A stretch of 5,454 nt of DNA from Rhodoferax sp. (GTDB taxonomy: Bacteria; Pseudomonadota; Gammaproteobacteria; Burkholderiales; Burkholderiaceae_C). Below are positions 1 through 5,454 of the stretch, piece by piece; within the stretch, counting starts at the first letter, position 1; every line of letters starts with the position of its first letter. Both the position numbers and the translations under genes were made by a program. Below the pieces are notes generated by a model that was not told the origin of the DNA, did no database searches, and saw nothing but the letters and a program-made list of their open reading frames with translations. The DNA is taken from the NCBI GenBank assembly GCA_023231075.1, contig JALNWC010000213.1, positions 1-5,454 on the forward strand, read 5' to 3'.

Positions 1-100
1 CACCGGCGTGCGCCACCTGGTAGCCGGATTGGCCCAGATACTCGCGCACCATATGGGCCAGGCGCGCATCGTCTTCGATCATCAGCAGGTGTTGGTTCAT
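1..100 (-). CDS. response regulator, N-terminal fragment (gene runs off the left edge)
   Basis: Only the first 33 residues are in the window. They read MNQHLLMIEDDARLAHMVRE and continue through a Gly-Tyr-Gln-Val-Ala-His stretch. This is the first beta strand and helix of a receiver (CheY-like) domain: a hydrophobic strand, then the acidic Glu9-Asp10-Asp11 cluster that holds Mg2+. The phosphoacceptor Asp, expected near residue 50 to 55, and any output domain lie outside the window. The wording resembles OmpR-type DNA-binding regulators of Comamonadaceae, but this cannot be shown from the fragment. The start is uncertain: in-frame ATGs also lie at 106 and 127 with no stop between, and none has a clear Shine-Dalgarno. 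I chose 100 because it leaves the usual few residues before the first strand. The gene follows the AmpG-like transporter on the same strand by about 60 nt. Confidence 0.8.
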   Translation of the reverse strand, partial: MNQHLLMIEDDARLAHMVREYLGQSGYQVAHAG

Positions 101-160
101 TCGCATAAGTCTAATGTCTGGCGGCATCCTGCATTTAAAGGGGTCGTAAAGTTGGGTAAA

Positions 161-1477
161 TCAGACCCGTTTCACGCGCGCGGCCAGCCACACCAGCAGC
201 AGCACCGGGGCGCCCAGCAGCGCTGTGGCCGTGAAAAAATGCTGGTAGCCAAACGCATCGACAAACCACCCTGAATAACCGGCGATGAATTTCGGCAACA
301 GCAGCATCATGGAGCTGAACAGCGCGTACTGGGTGGCCGAGTAATTCACATTGGTCAGGCTTGACAGGTAGGCAATGAAGGCCGCCGAGGCAATGCCGCC
401 GGCCAGGTTGTCGGCCGAGATCACGAAAATGAGCCCGGTCAGGTCGTGGCCGCGCGTGCTTAAAGCCGCAAACAGCAGGTTGCTGGCGGCACTGAGCACC
501 GCGCCCAGCATCAGCACCCGCATCACACCGAGGCGCATGGCCATGGCGCCGCCCACAAAGGCGCCCGCCAGCGTCATGATGACGCCGTAGACCTTGGTGA
601 CCGTGGCGACCTCGGCCTTGGTGTAGCCCATGTCGACATAAAACGGGTTGGCCATGATGCCCATCACCACGTCGCTGATGCGGTAGACGGCGATCAGCGC
701 CAGGATCAGCGCCGCCTGCCACTGGTAGCGCCGCAAAAAGTCGGCAAACGGCTCCACCAGCGCGCCGCGCAGCCAGTCCAGGGCGTTTTTGGCAACCGGC
801 ATGGGGCGGCGCAGCGGTTCGGGCGACAGCAGCACGGTGACCAGCCCCAAACTCATGCTGGCCGCCATGACCAGGTAGGCGGTGTGCCAGGCTCCGTGCT
901 GGTAGCCGCTGATACCGGCCGTTTGCGCTCCGGCCGCAATCCACAACACGCCGGCGCCGGCCCAGATCATGGCCAGCCGGTAACCGGTCTGGTAGGACGC
1001 CGCGAGCGCGGCCTGGCGGCTGATGTCGGCTGATTCAATGCGAAAGGCATCCAGCGCGATGTCCTGCGTGGCCGAGCCAAAGGCCACCGCCAGCGCGCCC
1101 CACACCACCGGCGTGAGCGCCACCTGCGGGTCGTTGAAAGACATCGCGATCAGGCCCCAGACAATGGCCCCTTGCGACAGCAGCAGCCAGCTGCGTCGGC
1201 GCCCGAGCCAGCGTGTGAGCAGCGGAATCGAGAGCCGGTCCACCAGCGGCGCCCACAGCCACTTGAAGGCGTAGGCCAGGCCGACCCAGCTCAGGTAGCC
1301 AATGGTGGTGCGGTCAATGCCGGCCTCGCGCAGCCAGAAGCTTAAAGTGCCCAGCACCAGCAGCAAGGGCAGACCCGCCGAAAACCCCAGCATGAGCATG
1401 CGCAGGCTGGCAGGCTCCAGGTAGACCCGCAAGGTGCTGATCCAGGAGGGTTTGGCGGCAGGCGTGGAGGCAGTCAT
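161..1477 (-). CDS. ampG: AmpG-family MFS transporter (muropeptide permease-like)
   Basis: This 438-residue inner-membrane protein belongs to the AmpG branch of the major facilitator superfamily. Known AmpG proteins import GlcNAc-anhydroMurNAc peptides from the periplasm for murein recycling and, where AmpR/AmpC exist, beta-lactamase induction. Seen here: about 12 hydrophobic segments from residue 25 to the end; a TIGYLSWVGLAYAFKWLWAP stretch at 58-77 followed by an Asp-Arg and a Gly-Arg-Arg-Arg loop (92-95); a SATQDIALDAFR motif at 135-146, matching the SQDI..DA motif of E. coli AmpG; a Leu-Leu-Ser-Pro-Glu-Pro loop in the middle; and Asp-Asn-Leu-Ala-Gly-Gly with SATQYAL in the second half. 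E. coli AmpG is about 490 residues with two extra C-terminal helices, which are missing here. The sequence just upstream of the ATG is pyrimidine-rich with no Shine-Dalgarno, so translation may depend on coupling to chrA, which ends 29 nt upstream. The family call is firm; the exact substrate is inferred. Confidence 0.88.
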   Translation of the reverse strand: MTASTPAAKPSWISTLRVYLEPASLRMLMLGFSAGLPLLLVLGTLSFWLREAGIDRTTIGYLSWVGLAYAFKWLWAPLVDRLSIPLLTRWLGRRRSWLLLSQGAIVWGLIAMSFNDPQVALTPVVWGALAVAFGSATQDIALDAFRIESADISRQAALAASYQTGYRLAMIWAGAGVLWIAAGAQTAGISGYQHGAWHTAYLVMAASMSLGLVTVLLSPEPLRRPMPVAKNALDWLRGALVEPFADFLRRYQWQAALILALIAVYRISDVVMGIMANPFYVDMGYTKAEVATVTKVYGVIMTLAGAFVGGAMAMRLGVMRVLMLGAVLSAASNLLFAALSTRGHDLTGLIFVISADNLAGGIASAAFIAYLSSLTNVNYSATQYALFSSMMLLLPKFIAGYSGWFVDAFGYQHFFTATALLGAPVLLLVWLAARVKRV

Positions 1478-1506
1478 GCAGGAATAATAAGAGGAATGAT
1501 AAGCGC

Positions 1507-2700
1507 TCAGGCGGCGAGCAGCCAGCCTGCCAGCGCCGCCAGCAGCACCACCCGCACCGGCGATTGGCGCCCGAACACCAGCAGGCCAAAGGCCGCCAGC
1601 GCCAGTCCGAAGTCATTTCGCGCGTGAATGGCACTGGTCCACACCGGGTCGTAAAGTGCCGCGCCAAGGACGCCGACAACGGCCGCGTTGACACCGGCCA
1701 TGGCCCGTTGCACGCCGTCGCGCTGGCGCAGCAGCTCCCAAAACGGCAAGGCGCCCAACACCAGCAGGAACGCTGGAACGAAAACGGCCGCGAGCAGCAG
1801 CAGGCCACCGAGCCAGCCACCGGGCGGCACCGACATGACGGCGCCGAGGTAAGCCGCAAAAGTGAACAGCGGGCCCGGCACGGCCTGGGCTGCGCCATAA
1901 CCCGCCAGGAACAGCGCGTTGCTGACCAGTTCATTGGGCACCACCGCCAATTGCAGCAGCGGCAGCACGACGTGGCCGCCGCCAAATACCAGCGCGCCGG
2001 CCCGGTAGAAGCTCGCAACCGCCGAAGCCAGCGGTGAGGGGATGACCGCGGCGAGCAGCGGCAGCACGAGCAACAGGGCCGCAAACAGCAGCAGCAGCAA
2101 CGCCCCGGTGGTCTGGCTGATGCCAGGGTCTTGGTGCTGCGCCGCCGGCAGGTGTTCCAGCTGCAAGGCCCAGCGCCCGACCACGGCGCCGGTCACGATG
2201 GCCAGGATTTGCCCGCCGACCGACGGCATGGCCAGCACCAGCAGCGCGGCCAGCACGGCCAGGCCGGCGCGGAGCCGGTCCGGGCACAGCGACCGGGCCA
2301 TGCCCCAAACCGCCTGCGCGACCACCGCGACCGCGACCACTTTGAGGCCATGAACCGCCCCGGACTGGGCCAGGCCGGCCCACCGCAGGACGCCGAAGGC
2401 GAAAAGAATGAGCGCCACCGCCGATGGCAGCGTGAACCCGAGCCACGCCGCCAGGGCGCCCACCCAGCCGGCACGCCGCAGACCGAGCGCGATGCCGACC
2501 TGGCTGCTGGCAGGGCCGGGAAGAAACTGGCACAGGGCGACGAGGTCGGCGTAGCTGCTGTCGTCCAGCCACTTGCGCCGCTGGACAAACTCGGTGCGAA
2601 AGTAGCCCAGGTGGGCCACCGGGCCGCCGAACGAGGTCAGGCCCAGCTTCAGGAAAGCGAGAAACACCTCGAGGGCAGAGCCACGGGGCTGGCCTGCCAT
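1507..2700 (-). CDS. chrA: chromate transporter ChrA, long-chain two-domain type
   Basis: This 397-residue inner-membrane protein is of the CHR family, which exports chromate from the cytoplasm and confers chromate resistance. It is the long form with two homologous domains. The N-terminal domain carries LGLTSFGGPVAHLGYF at 19-34, a Lys-Trp-Leu after it (43-45) and QFLPGPASSQ at 58-67. The C-terminal domain repeats the pattern with LVFGGGHVVLPLL at 237-249 and QAVPGPLFTFA at 272-282. The linker near 182-198 is polar. About ten or more hydrophobic segments are visible. Start choice: the open frame extends much further upstream, antisense-free but inside xth on the same strand. A GAGG sits 8 nt before the ATG at 2700, but only 2 nt before the in-frame ATG at 2706, so 2700 is preferred. 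The gene begins 10 nt after the xth stop, and its Shine-Dalgarno overlaps that stop. No ChrB-type regulator is next to it. Related CHR proteins may carry sulfate or have other physiological roles, so resistance itself is inferred. Confidence 0.92.
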   Translation of the reverse strand: MAGQPRGSALEVFLAFLKLGLTSFGGPVAHLGYFRTEFVQRRKWLDDSSYADLVALCQFLPGPASSQVGIALGLRRAGWVGALAAWLGFTLPSAVALILFAFGVLRWAGLAQSGAVHGLKVVAVAVVAQAVWGMARSLCPDRLRAGLAVLAALLVLAMPSVGGQILAIVTGAVVGRWALQLEHLPAAQHQDPGISQTTGALLLLLFAALLLVLPLLAAVIPSPLASAVASFYRAGALVFGGGHVVLPLLQLAVVPNELVSNALFLAGYGAAQAVPGPLFTFAAYLGAVMSVPPGGWLGGLLLLAAVFVPAFLLVLGALPFWELLRQRDGVQRAMAGVNAAVVGVLGAALYDPVWTSAIHARNDFGLALAAFGLLVFGRQSPVRVVLLAALAGWLLAA

Positions 2701-2708
2701 GCCCATGG

Positions 2709-2712
2709 CCTC
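2709..2712 (-). promoter_or_regulatory. chrA ribosome binding site overlapping the xth stop codon
   Basis: On the minus strand the xth stop and the following bases read TGAGGCC, so the GAGG Shine-Dalgarno includes the last two bases of the TGA. It lies 8 nt before the ATG at 2700. This spacing decides the chrA start and suggests that ribosomes finishing xth help start chrA. Confidence 0.6.
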
Positions 2713-3514
2713 AGGCCTGCCAGTCGTAGTCAACCGTGACGGGCGCGTGGTCGGAAAACTTTTCGCCCTTGTAGATGGCCACCGACCTGGCACCGGCTGC
2801 CAGGCGTTCGGTTGCCAGGTGGTAGTCCAGTCGCCAGCCGACGTTCTTGGCGTAGGCCTGGCCCCGGTTGCTCCACCAGGTGTAGGCCTCGTCGGTGGTG
2901 TCGGGGTGCAACTGGCGGTAGACGTCGACCAGGCCGCCGTCACCGAGCAGCTGGCTCATCCAGGCGCGCTCTTCAGGCAGAAAGCCCGAATTTTTCTGAT
3001 TGCTTTTCCAGTTCTTCAGGTCAATTTCCCGGTGGGCGATGTTGACATCGCCGCACAGCACAAACTCGCGCTGCGCTTTCAGGCCCTTCAGGTGCGGGTA
3101 GATCGCGTCAAGAAACCTGAACTTGGCCTGTTGCCGTTCTTCGCCCGACGAGCCGCTGGGGAAATAGCAACTGATGATGGAGCGCTTGACGCCTGCGCTG
3201 TCAAAACGCAACTCCACATAACGCCCTTCGGTGTCGAACTCGGGTTCGCCAAAGCCCGTCAAGACATCACTGGGTTGCTGCCGACTGTATATTCCCACCC
3301 CGGAATAGCCTTTTTTGGCGGCAAAATGAAAGTAACCGCGCAGTTCAGCCAGTTGCTCGAAGCGGCCCTGTACGTCGTCGCTTTGGGCCTTGACTTCCTG
3401 TACACAAATACAATCGGGGGCCTGTTGCGCGATCCACGTCGGCAAGCCTTTGCTGCAGGCCGAGCGGATGCCATTGAGGTTCAGGCTGGTTAATTTGAAC
3501 AAGGACTTTTTCAT
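2711..3514 (-). CDS. xth: exodeoxyribonuclease III (AP endonuclease, ExoIII/EEP family)
   Basis: This 267-residue cytoplasmic DNA-repair enzyme cuts DNA 5' to abasic sites and removes blocked 3' ends and nucleotides from duplex DNA in base-excision repair. The whole protein is one endonuclease/exonuclease/phosphatase fold. By comparison with E. coli ExoIII, the active-site residues are all present: Asn12 (LNLNG), Glu40 (QEVK), Tyr117 (YFPSG), Asp156 and Asn158 (CGDVNIAH), Asp230 (RLDYHL), and Asp255-His256 (SDHAP). The length is normal. The ATG at 3514 has no clear Shine-Dalgarno and gives about five residues more than E. coli before the first strand; a TTG at 3502 is a possible alternative. 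The gene is head-to-head with pyrE, with overlapping start codons, and is followed closely by chrA. In Pseudomonas the ExoIII-like regulator Crc sits at this position beside pyrE, but Crc has lost catalytic residues that are kept here, so a repair enzyme is the better call. Confidence 0.95.
   Translation of the reverse strand: MKKSLFKLTSLNLNGIRSACSKGLPTWIAQQAPDCICVQEVKAQSDDVQGRFEQLAELRGYFHFAAKKGYSGVGIYSRQQPSDVLTGFGEPEFDTEGRYVELRFDSAGVKRSIISCYFPSGSSGEERQQAKFRFLDAIYPHLKGLKAQREFVLCGDVNIAHREIDLKNWKSNQKNSGFLPEERAWMSQLLGDGGLVDVYRQLHPDTTDEAYTWWSNRGQAYAKNVGWRLDYHLATERLAAGARSVAIYKGEKFSDHAPVTVDYDWQA
3501..3505 (+). promoter_or_regulatory. pyrE ribosome binding site
   Basis: AAGGA lies 7 nt before the ATG at 3513, an ideal spacing, and supports that start over the in-frame ATG at 3546, which has no such site. 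The same bases are codons 4 and 5 of xth on the other strand. Confidence 0.65.
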
Positions 3515-4229
3515 GACAGAGCGTAATGGACCCCAGACTATACAGATGCCAGGCCAGGACGCGCTGGCGCTCGAATTTGTTCAGTTTGCGGTGGACTGCG
3601 GGGTGTTGCGCTTTGGGGAATTCAAAACCAAAGCCGGACGATTGAGCCCTTATTTTTTCAACGCCGGCCTGTTTGACGACGGTGCCAAACTGGGCCGCCT
3701 GGCGCAATTCTATGCGCAGCGCCTGCTCGCCAGCGGCCTTGAATTCGACATGATTTTTGGCCCGGCCTACAAGGGCATTCCGCTGGGTGCGGCGCTCGCG
3801 GTGGAGCTGGCGCGTCTTGGCCGCAACGTGCCGTTTTGCTATAACCGCAAGGAAGCCAAAGACCATGGCGAAGGCGGCACGCTGGTTGGTGCCCCGCTGC
3901 AGGGACGGGTCCTGATTGTCGACGACGTGATGTCGGCAGGCACGGCGGTGCGCGAATCCATGGCCCTGATCCAGGCCGCCGGTGCCCGGGCCCATGCGCT
4001 CGTCATTGCGCTGGACCGGCAGGAAAAAGCCACTGAAAACGGCCGCGACGTCAAGCACAGCGCGGTGCAGTATGTGCAACAGCAATTGGGCCTGCAGGTG
4101 TGCGCCATTGCCCGGCTGGAAGACCTGCTGCGTTACCTGGCGTACCACGCGGTGCCAGGCTTGGCCGATGCCCACCAGCGGGTGCAGGCCTATCGGGAAC
4201 GCTATGGCGTTTCCGGGGTCGCCACATGA
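3513..4229 (+). CDS. pyrE: orotate phosphoribosyltransferase
   Basis: This 238-residue cytoplasmic enzyme converts orotate plus PRPP to orotidine monophosphate and pyrophosphate, the fifth step of pyrimidine synthesis. It is a type I phosphoribosyltransferase and normally a dimer. Seen here: FGEFKTKAGRLSPYFFNAGL at 34-53 (orotate-binding N-terminal region), FGPAYKGIPLG at 82-92, the mobile catalytic loop YNRKEAKDHGEGG at 110-122 with Lys113, Lys116 and His118, and the PRPP-binding motif VLIVDDVMSAGTA at 133-145. A Leu-Asp-Arg-Gln-Glu follows, as in E. coli PyrE. The protein is some 25 residues longer than the 213-residue E. coli enzyme; part of this is an N-terminal tail of about 12 residues given by the ATG at 3513, which has a strong Shine-Dalgarno. 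An ATG at 3546 would remove the tail. The gene is divergent from xth with overlapping start codons and shares an ATGA overlap with the next gene. No leader peptide with attenuator, as in the E. coli rph-pyrE region, is visible. Confidence 0.97.
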   Translation: MTERNGPQTIQMPGQDALALEFVQFAVDCGVLRFGEFKTKAGRLSPYFFNAGLFDDGAKLGRLAQFYAQRLLASGLEFDMIFGPAYKGIPLGAALAVELARLGRNVPFCYNRKEAKDHGEGGTLVGAPLQGRVLIVDDVMSAGTAVRESMALIQAAGARAHALVIALDRQEKATENGRDVKHSAVQYVQQQLGLQVCAIARLEDLLRYLAYHAVPGLADAHQRVQAYRERYGVSGVAT

Positions 4230-4906
4230 GCGACCAGTCATGCTGCGCCTGGCTTGGCCGTGTCGTCGCCGGGCTGGTGCTGGCGACGTTCGGCGCCAGC
4301 CTGTGGGCCCAGGGCGCCGCGGGGCCGATCCCGCAGATTTACATCTGCACCGATGCCGGCGGGCGCAAGCTCACGTCCGACCGCCTGATCGTCGCGTGCA
4401 ATGACCGCGAGCAGACCATTCTCAACCCGAGCGGCACCGTGAAGGCCCGAATCGGGCCCGTCCTGACGCCTTTCGAACAGAGCCAGTCCGAAGCCAGAAT
4501 CCGGGCCGAGCAGAAGGAACGCGCCAAAAAAGAAGAAGAAAAAAGGATGGACCGGGCGCTGTTGATCCGCTATCCCAACCCGGCGGCGCACCAAAAAGAC
4601 CGGGCAGAGGCACTGGCACAGGTTGTGCTGGTCAAGCAACTGGCCAACGCACGGATGACCGAGCTGTTGGCCGAGCGCAGCCAACTGAATGACGAAATGG
4701 CGTTTTACGCCAAAGACCCGAGCAAGGCGCCAGCGAGATTGCAGCGGCAGGTCGCCAGCGTGACCCAAAGTCTGGCCGAGCAGGAACGTTTTCTGGCGGA
4801 GAAGGACAAGGAAATCCAGCGCATCAATGCCAATTTTGACGACGAGCAGGAGCGCCTGGAGCCGCAGTGGCAGGCCAATTCGACCCCGGCGGGCCCGGCG
4901 CGCTGA
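4226..4906 (+). CDS. secreted DUF4124 domain coiled-coil protein
   Basis: This 226-residue protein has no assigned function. Residues 1-28 look like a Sec signal peptide: an Arg at 12, a hydrophobic core VVAGLVLATFGASLWA, and likely cleavage after Ala28. A DUF4124-like domain follows at about 36-73: IYICTDAGGRKLTSDR, then Ala-Cys-Asn-Asp-Arg-Glu-Gln and an Asn-Pro-Ser-Gly-Thr. Cys41 and Cys58 could form a disulfide in the periplasm. Residues 84-115 are charged and helical with a Lys/Glu run at 101-106; a Leu-Leu-Ile-Arg-Tyr-Pro motif stands at 112-117; residues 123-212 are heptad-like and rich in Glu, Gln, Lys and Leu, broken near 164-169 by Pro, so a helical hairpin or coiled coil is likely. 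The ATG overlaps the pyrE stop as ATGA, with a GGGG about 7 nt upstream, so it is probably co-translated with pyrE. A periplasmic or envelope role is inferred from the signal peptide only. Confidence 0.85.
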   Translation: MSDQSCCAWLGRVVAGLVLATFGASLWAQGAAGPIPQIYICTDAGGRKLTSDRLIVACNDREQTILNPSGTVKARIGPVLTPFEQSQSEARIRAEQKERAKKEEEKRMDRALLIRYPNPAAHQKDRAEALAQVVLVKQLANARMTELLAERSQLNDEMAFYAKDPSKAPARLQRQVASVTQSLAEQERFLAEKDKEIQRINANFDDEQERLEPQWQANSTPAGPAR

Positions 4907-4925
4907 ATCCGGGATAGTTCAGGCA

Positions 4926-5454
4926 TCAAGCCAGCTTTTGCAGCAACAGCGCGTTGACCTGTTGCGGGTTGGCCTTGCCCTGGCTGCCTTTCATGATTTG
5001 CCCCACCAGCGCGTTGAGCGCCTTGGCATTGCCGGCGCGGAACTCGGCCACATTTTTCGGGTTGGCGGCCAGCACGGCATCGATGATTTTCTCCAGCGCG
5101 CCGGTGTCGTTCATCTGCTTGAGGCCCCTGGCTTCAATGATGGCATCGACCGAGTTCTCGGGGGCTGACCACAGCGCATCGAGCACCTGGCGCGCGGCGT
5201 TGTTGGAGATCGTGCCGTCCTGAATGCGACCGACCAATTGCGCCAACTGCGTCGGCGTGATGGGGCAGGCGCTGATGTCGGCCTCAGCCAGCTTGAGCCG
5301 GCGCGAGACCTCGCCCATGATCCAGTTGCCGACCAGCTTGGGCTGGCCGCAGGCCTGGGCGGCGGCTTCAAAATAGGCGGCCACCTCGCGGCTTTGCGTG
5401 AGCGTGGTGGCGTCATAGTCCGACAGGCCGTAGTCGGTCACAAAACGCTGTGCC
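4926..5454 (-). CDS. gatB: aspartyl/glutamyl-tRNA amidotransferase subunit B, C-terminal part (gene runs off the right edge)
   Basis: The last 175 residues of GatB are present. GatB is the kinase-like subunit of GatCAB, which phosphorylates the side-chain carboxylate of mischarged Glu-tRNA(Gln) or Asp-tRNA(Asn) and then amidates it with ammonia from GatA. The catalytic cradle domain lies outside the window. Seen here: the end of the cradle-linker region (RFVTDYGLSDYDA), the helical domain (SREVAAYFEAAAQACGQPKL, then Gly-Asn-Trp-Ile-Met-Gly-Glu), and the C-terminal YqeY-like tail domain that contacts the tRNA, including Asn-Asn-Ala-Ala-Arg and the closing GKANPQQVNALLLQKLA. The GKANP motif near the C-terminus is typical of GatB. 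The frame is open to the window end; a GTG at 5441 is an internal Val codon, not a start. GatB is about 480 residues in the family, so some 300 residues and presumably gatA and gatC lie to the right. It is convergent with the DUF4124 gene, with only 19 nt between stops. Confidence 0.96.
   Translation of the reverse strand, partial: AQRFVTDYGLSDYDATTLTQSREVAAYFEAAAQACGQPKLVGNWIMGEVSRRLKLAEADISACPITPTQLAQLVGRIQDGTISNNAARQVLDALWSAPENSVDAIIEARGLKQMNDTGALEKIIDAVLAANPKNVAEFRAGNAKALNALVGQIMKGSQGKANPQQVNALLLQKLA

Noticed and set aside
141..1657. 12-base repeat GGGTCGTAAAGT at 141-152 and 1646-1657
   Set aside because: One such chance match is expected in a window of this size. The second copy is inside chrA codons and nothing mobile is nearby.
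2086..2099. CAG trinucleotide run as a possible phase-variation repeat
   Set aside because: It encodes consecutive Leu (CTG) in a membrane helix of chrA, has under five units, and a trinucleotide change would not shift the frame.
2701..2943. N-terminal extension of chrA by about 80 codons
   Set aside because: It overlaps the C-terminal coding region of xth in another frame, is Pro/Thr-rich and unlike CHR proteins. The GAGG at 2709-2712 fits the ATG at 2700.
3390..3414. TTGACT at 3390-3395 with TACAAT at 3409-3414 as a pyrE promoter
   Set aside because: The spacer is only 13 bp, too short for a sigma70 promoter, and the bases are dictated by the conserved ExoIII segment VQEVK on the other strand.
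2699..3493. Plus-strand open frame of 264 codons opposite xth
   Set aside because: It is a shadow of xth in high-GC DNA. The minus-strand protein has all ExoIII motifs; the plus-strand translation shows no recognisable domain.
3537..3542. TATAGT (minus strand) as a -10 element for xth
   Set aside because: No -35-like hexamer lies at 16 to 18 bp; an isolated AT-rich hexamer is weak evidence.
3345..4241. Minus-strand open frame of 298 codons opposite pyrE
   Set aside because: It is the antisense of a clear orotate phosphoribosyltransferase and its translation shows no family motif.
4525..4546. A6-GAAGAAG-A6-GG tract in the DUF4124 gene as a possible programmed frameshift site
   Set aside because: The A-AAA-AAG heptamer needs codon breaks that do not occur here: the codons read AAA AAA GAA and GAA AAA AGG. 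No downstream stem or sensible alternative frame was seen. It simply encodes a Lys/Glu helix.
4880..4925. Intrinsic terminator between the DUF4124 gene and gatB
   Set aside because: A CCCGG/CCGGG pairing with a 10-nt loop is possible near 4891-4915, but there is no T or A run after it on either strand.

Overview
The window looks like ordinary chromosomal DNA from a betaproteobacterium, most likely a member of the Comamonadaceae (Rhodoferax, Polaromonas or Acidovorax type). This rests on the high G+C content, the wording of the ExoIII, PyrE, AmpG-like and DUF4124 proteins, and the gene neighbourhood; no rRNA or other marker is present to fix the genus. I see no tRNA or rRNA gene, insertion sequence, CRISPR array, phage gene, attachment site or origin.

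Layout. The left half is a minus-strand gene train. In transcription order it holds xth (exonuclease III, 3514 to 2711), chrA (chromate transporter, 2700 to 1507), an AmpG-family MFS transporter (1477 to 161) and the first codons of a response regulator (from about 100 to the left edge). Gaps are 10, 29 and about 60 nt, so xth, chrA and ampG are a probable operon, and the response regulator may be part of it or have its own promoter. The right half starts with pyrE (3513 to 4229, plus strand), head-to-head with xth. Its stop overlaps the start of a secreted DUF4124 coiled-coil protein (4226 to 4906) in an ATGA junction. The C-terminal part of gatB follows on the minus strand (4926 to the right edge), convergent with the DUF4124 gene and 19 nt away. 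The window is almost fully coding; no stretch over 300 bases lacks a gene.

Functions. pyrE makes orotidine monophosphate in pyrimidine synthesis. xth repairs abasic and oxidised DNA ends. chrA exports chromate. The AmpG-like protein probably imports muropeptides for cell-wall recycling. gatB is part of the transamidosome that makes Gln-tRNA and/or Asn-tRNA. They do not form one pathway. The one possible functional link is ExoIII with ChrA, since chromate reduction damages DNA.

The most notable structure is the xth/pyrE junction, where the two opposed ATG codons share two base pairs, so each gene's upstream control region must lie inside the other's coding sequence. The xth gene sits where Pseudomonas carries crc, an ExoIII-family regulator, but this copy keeps all the ExoIII catalytic residues. 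I found no convincing sign of an undescribed system.
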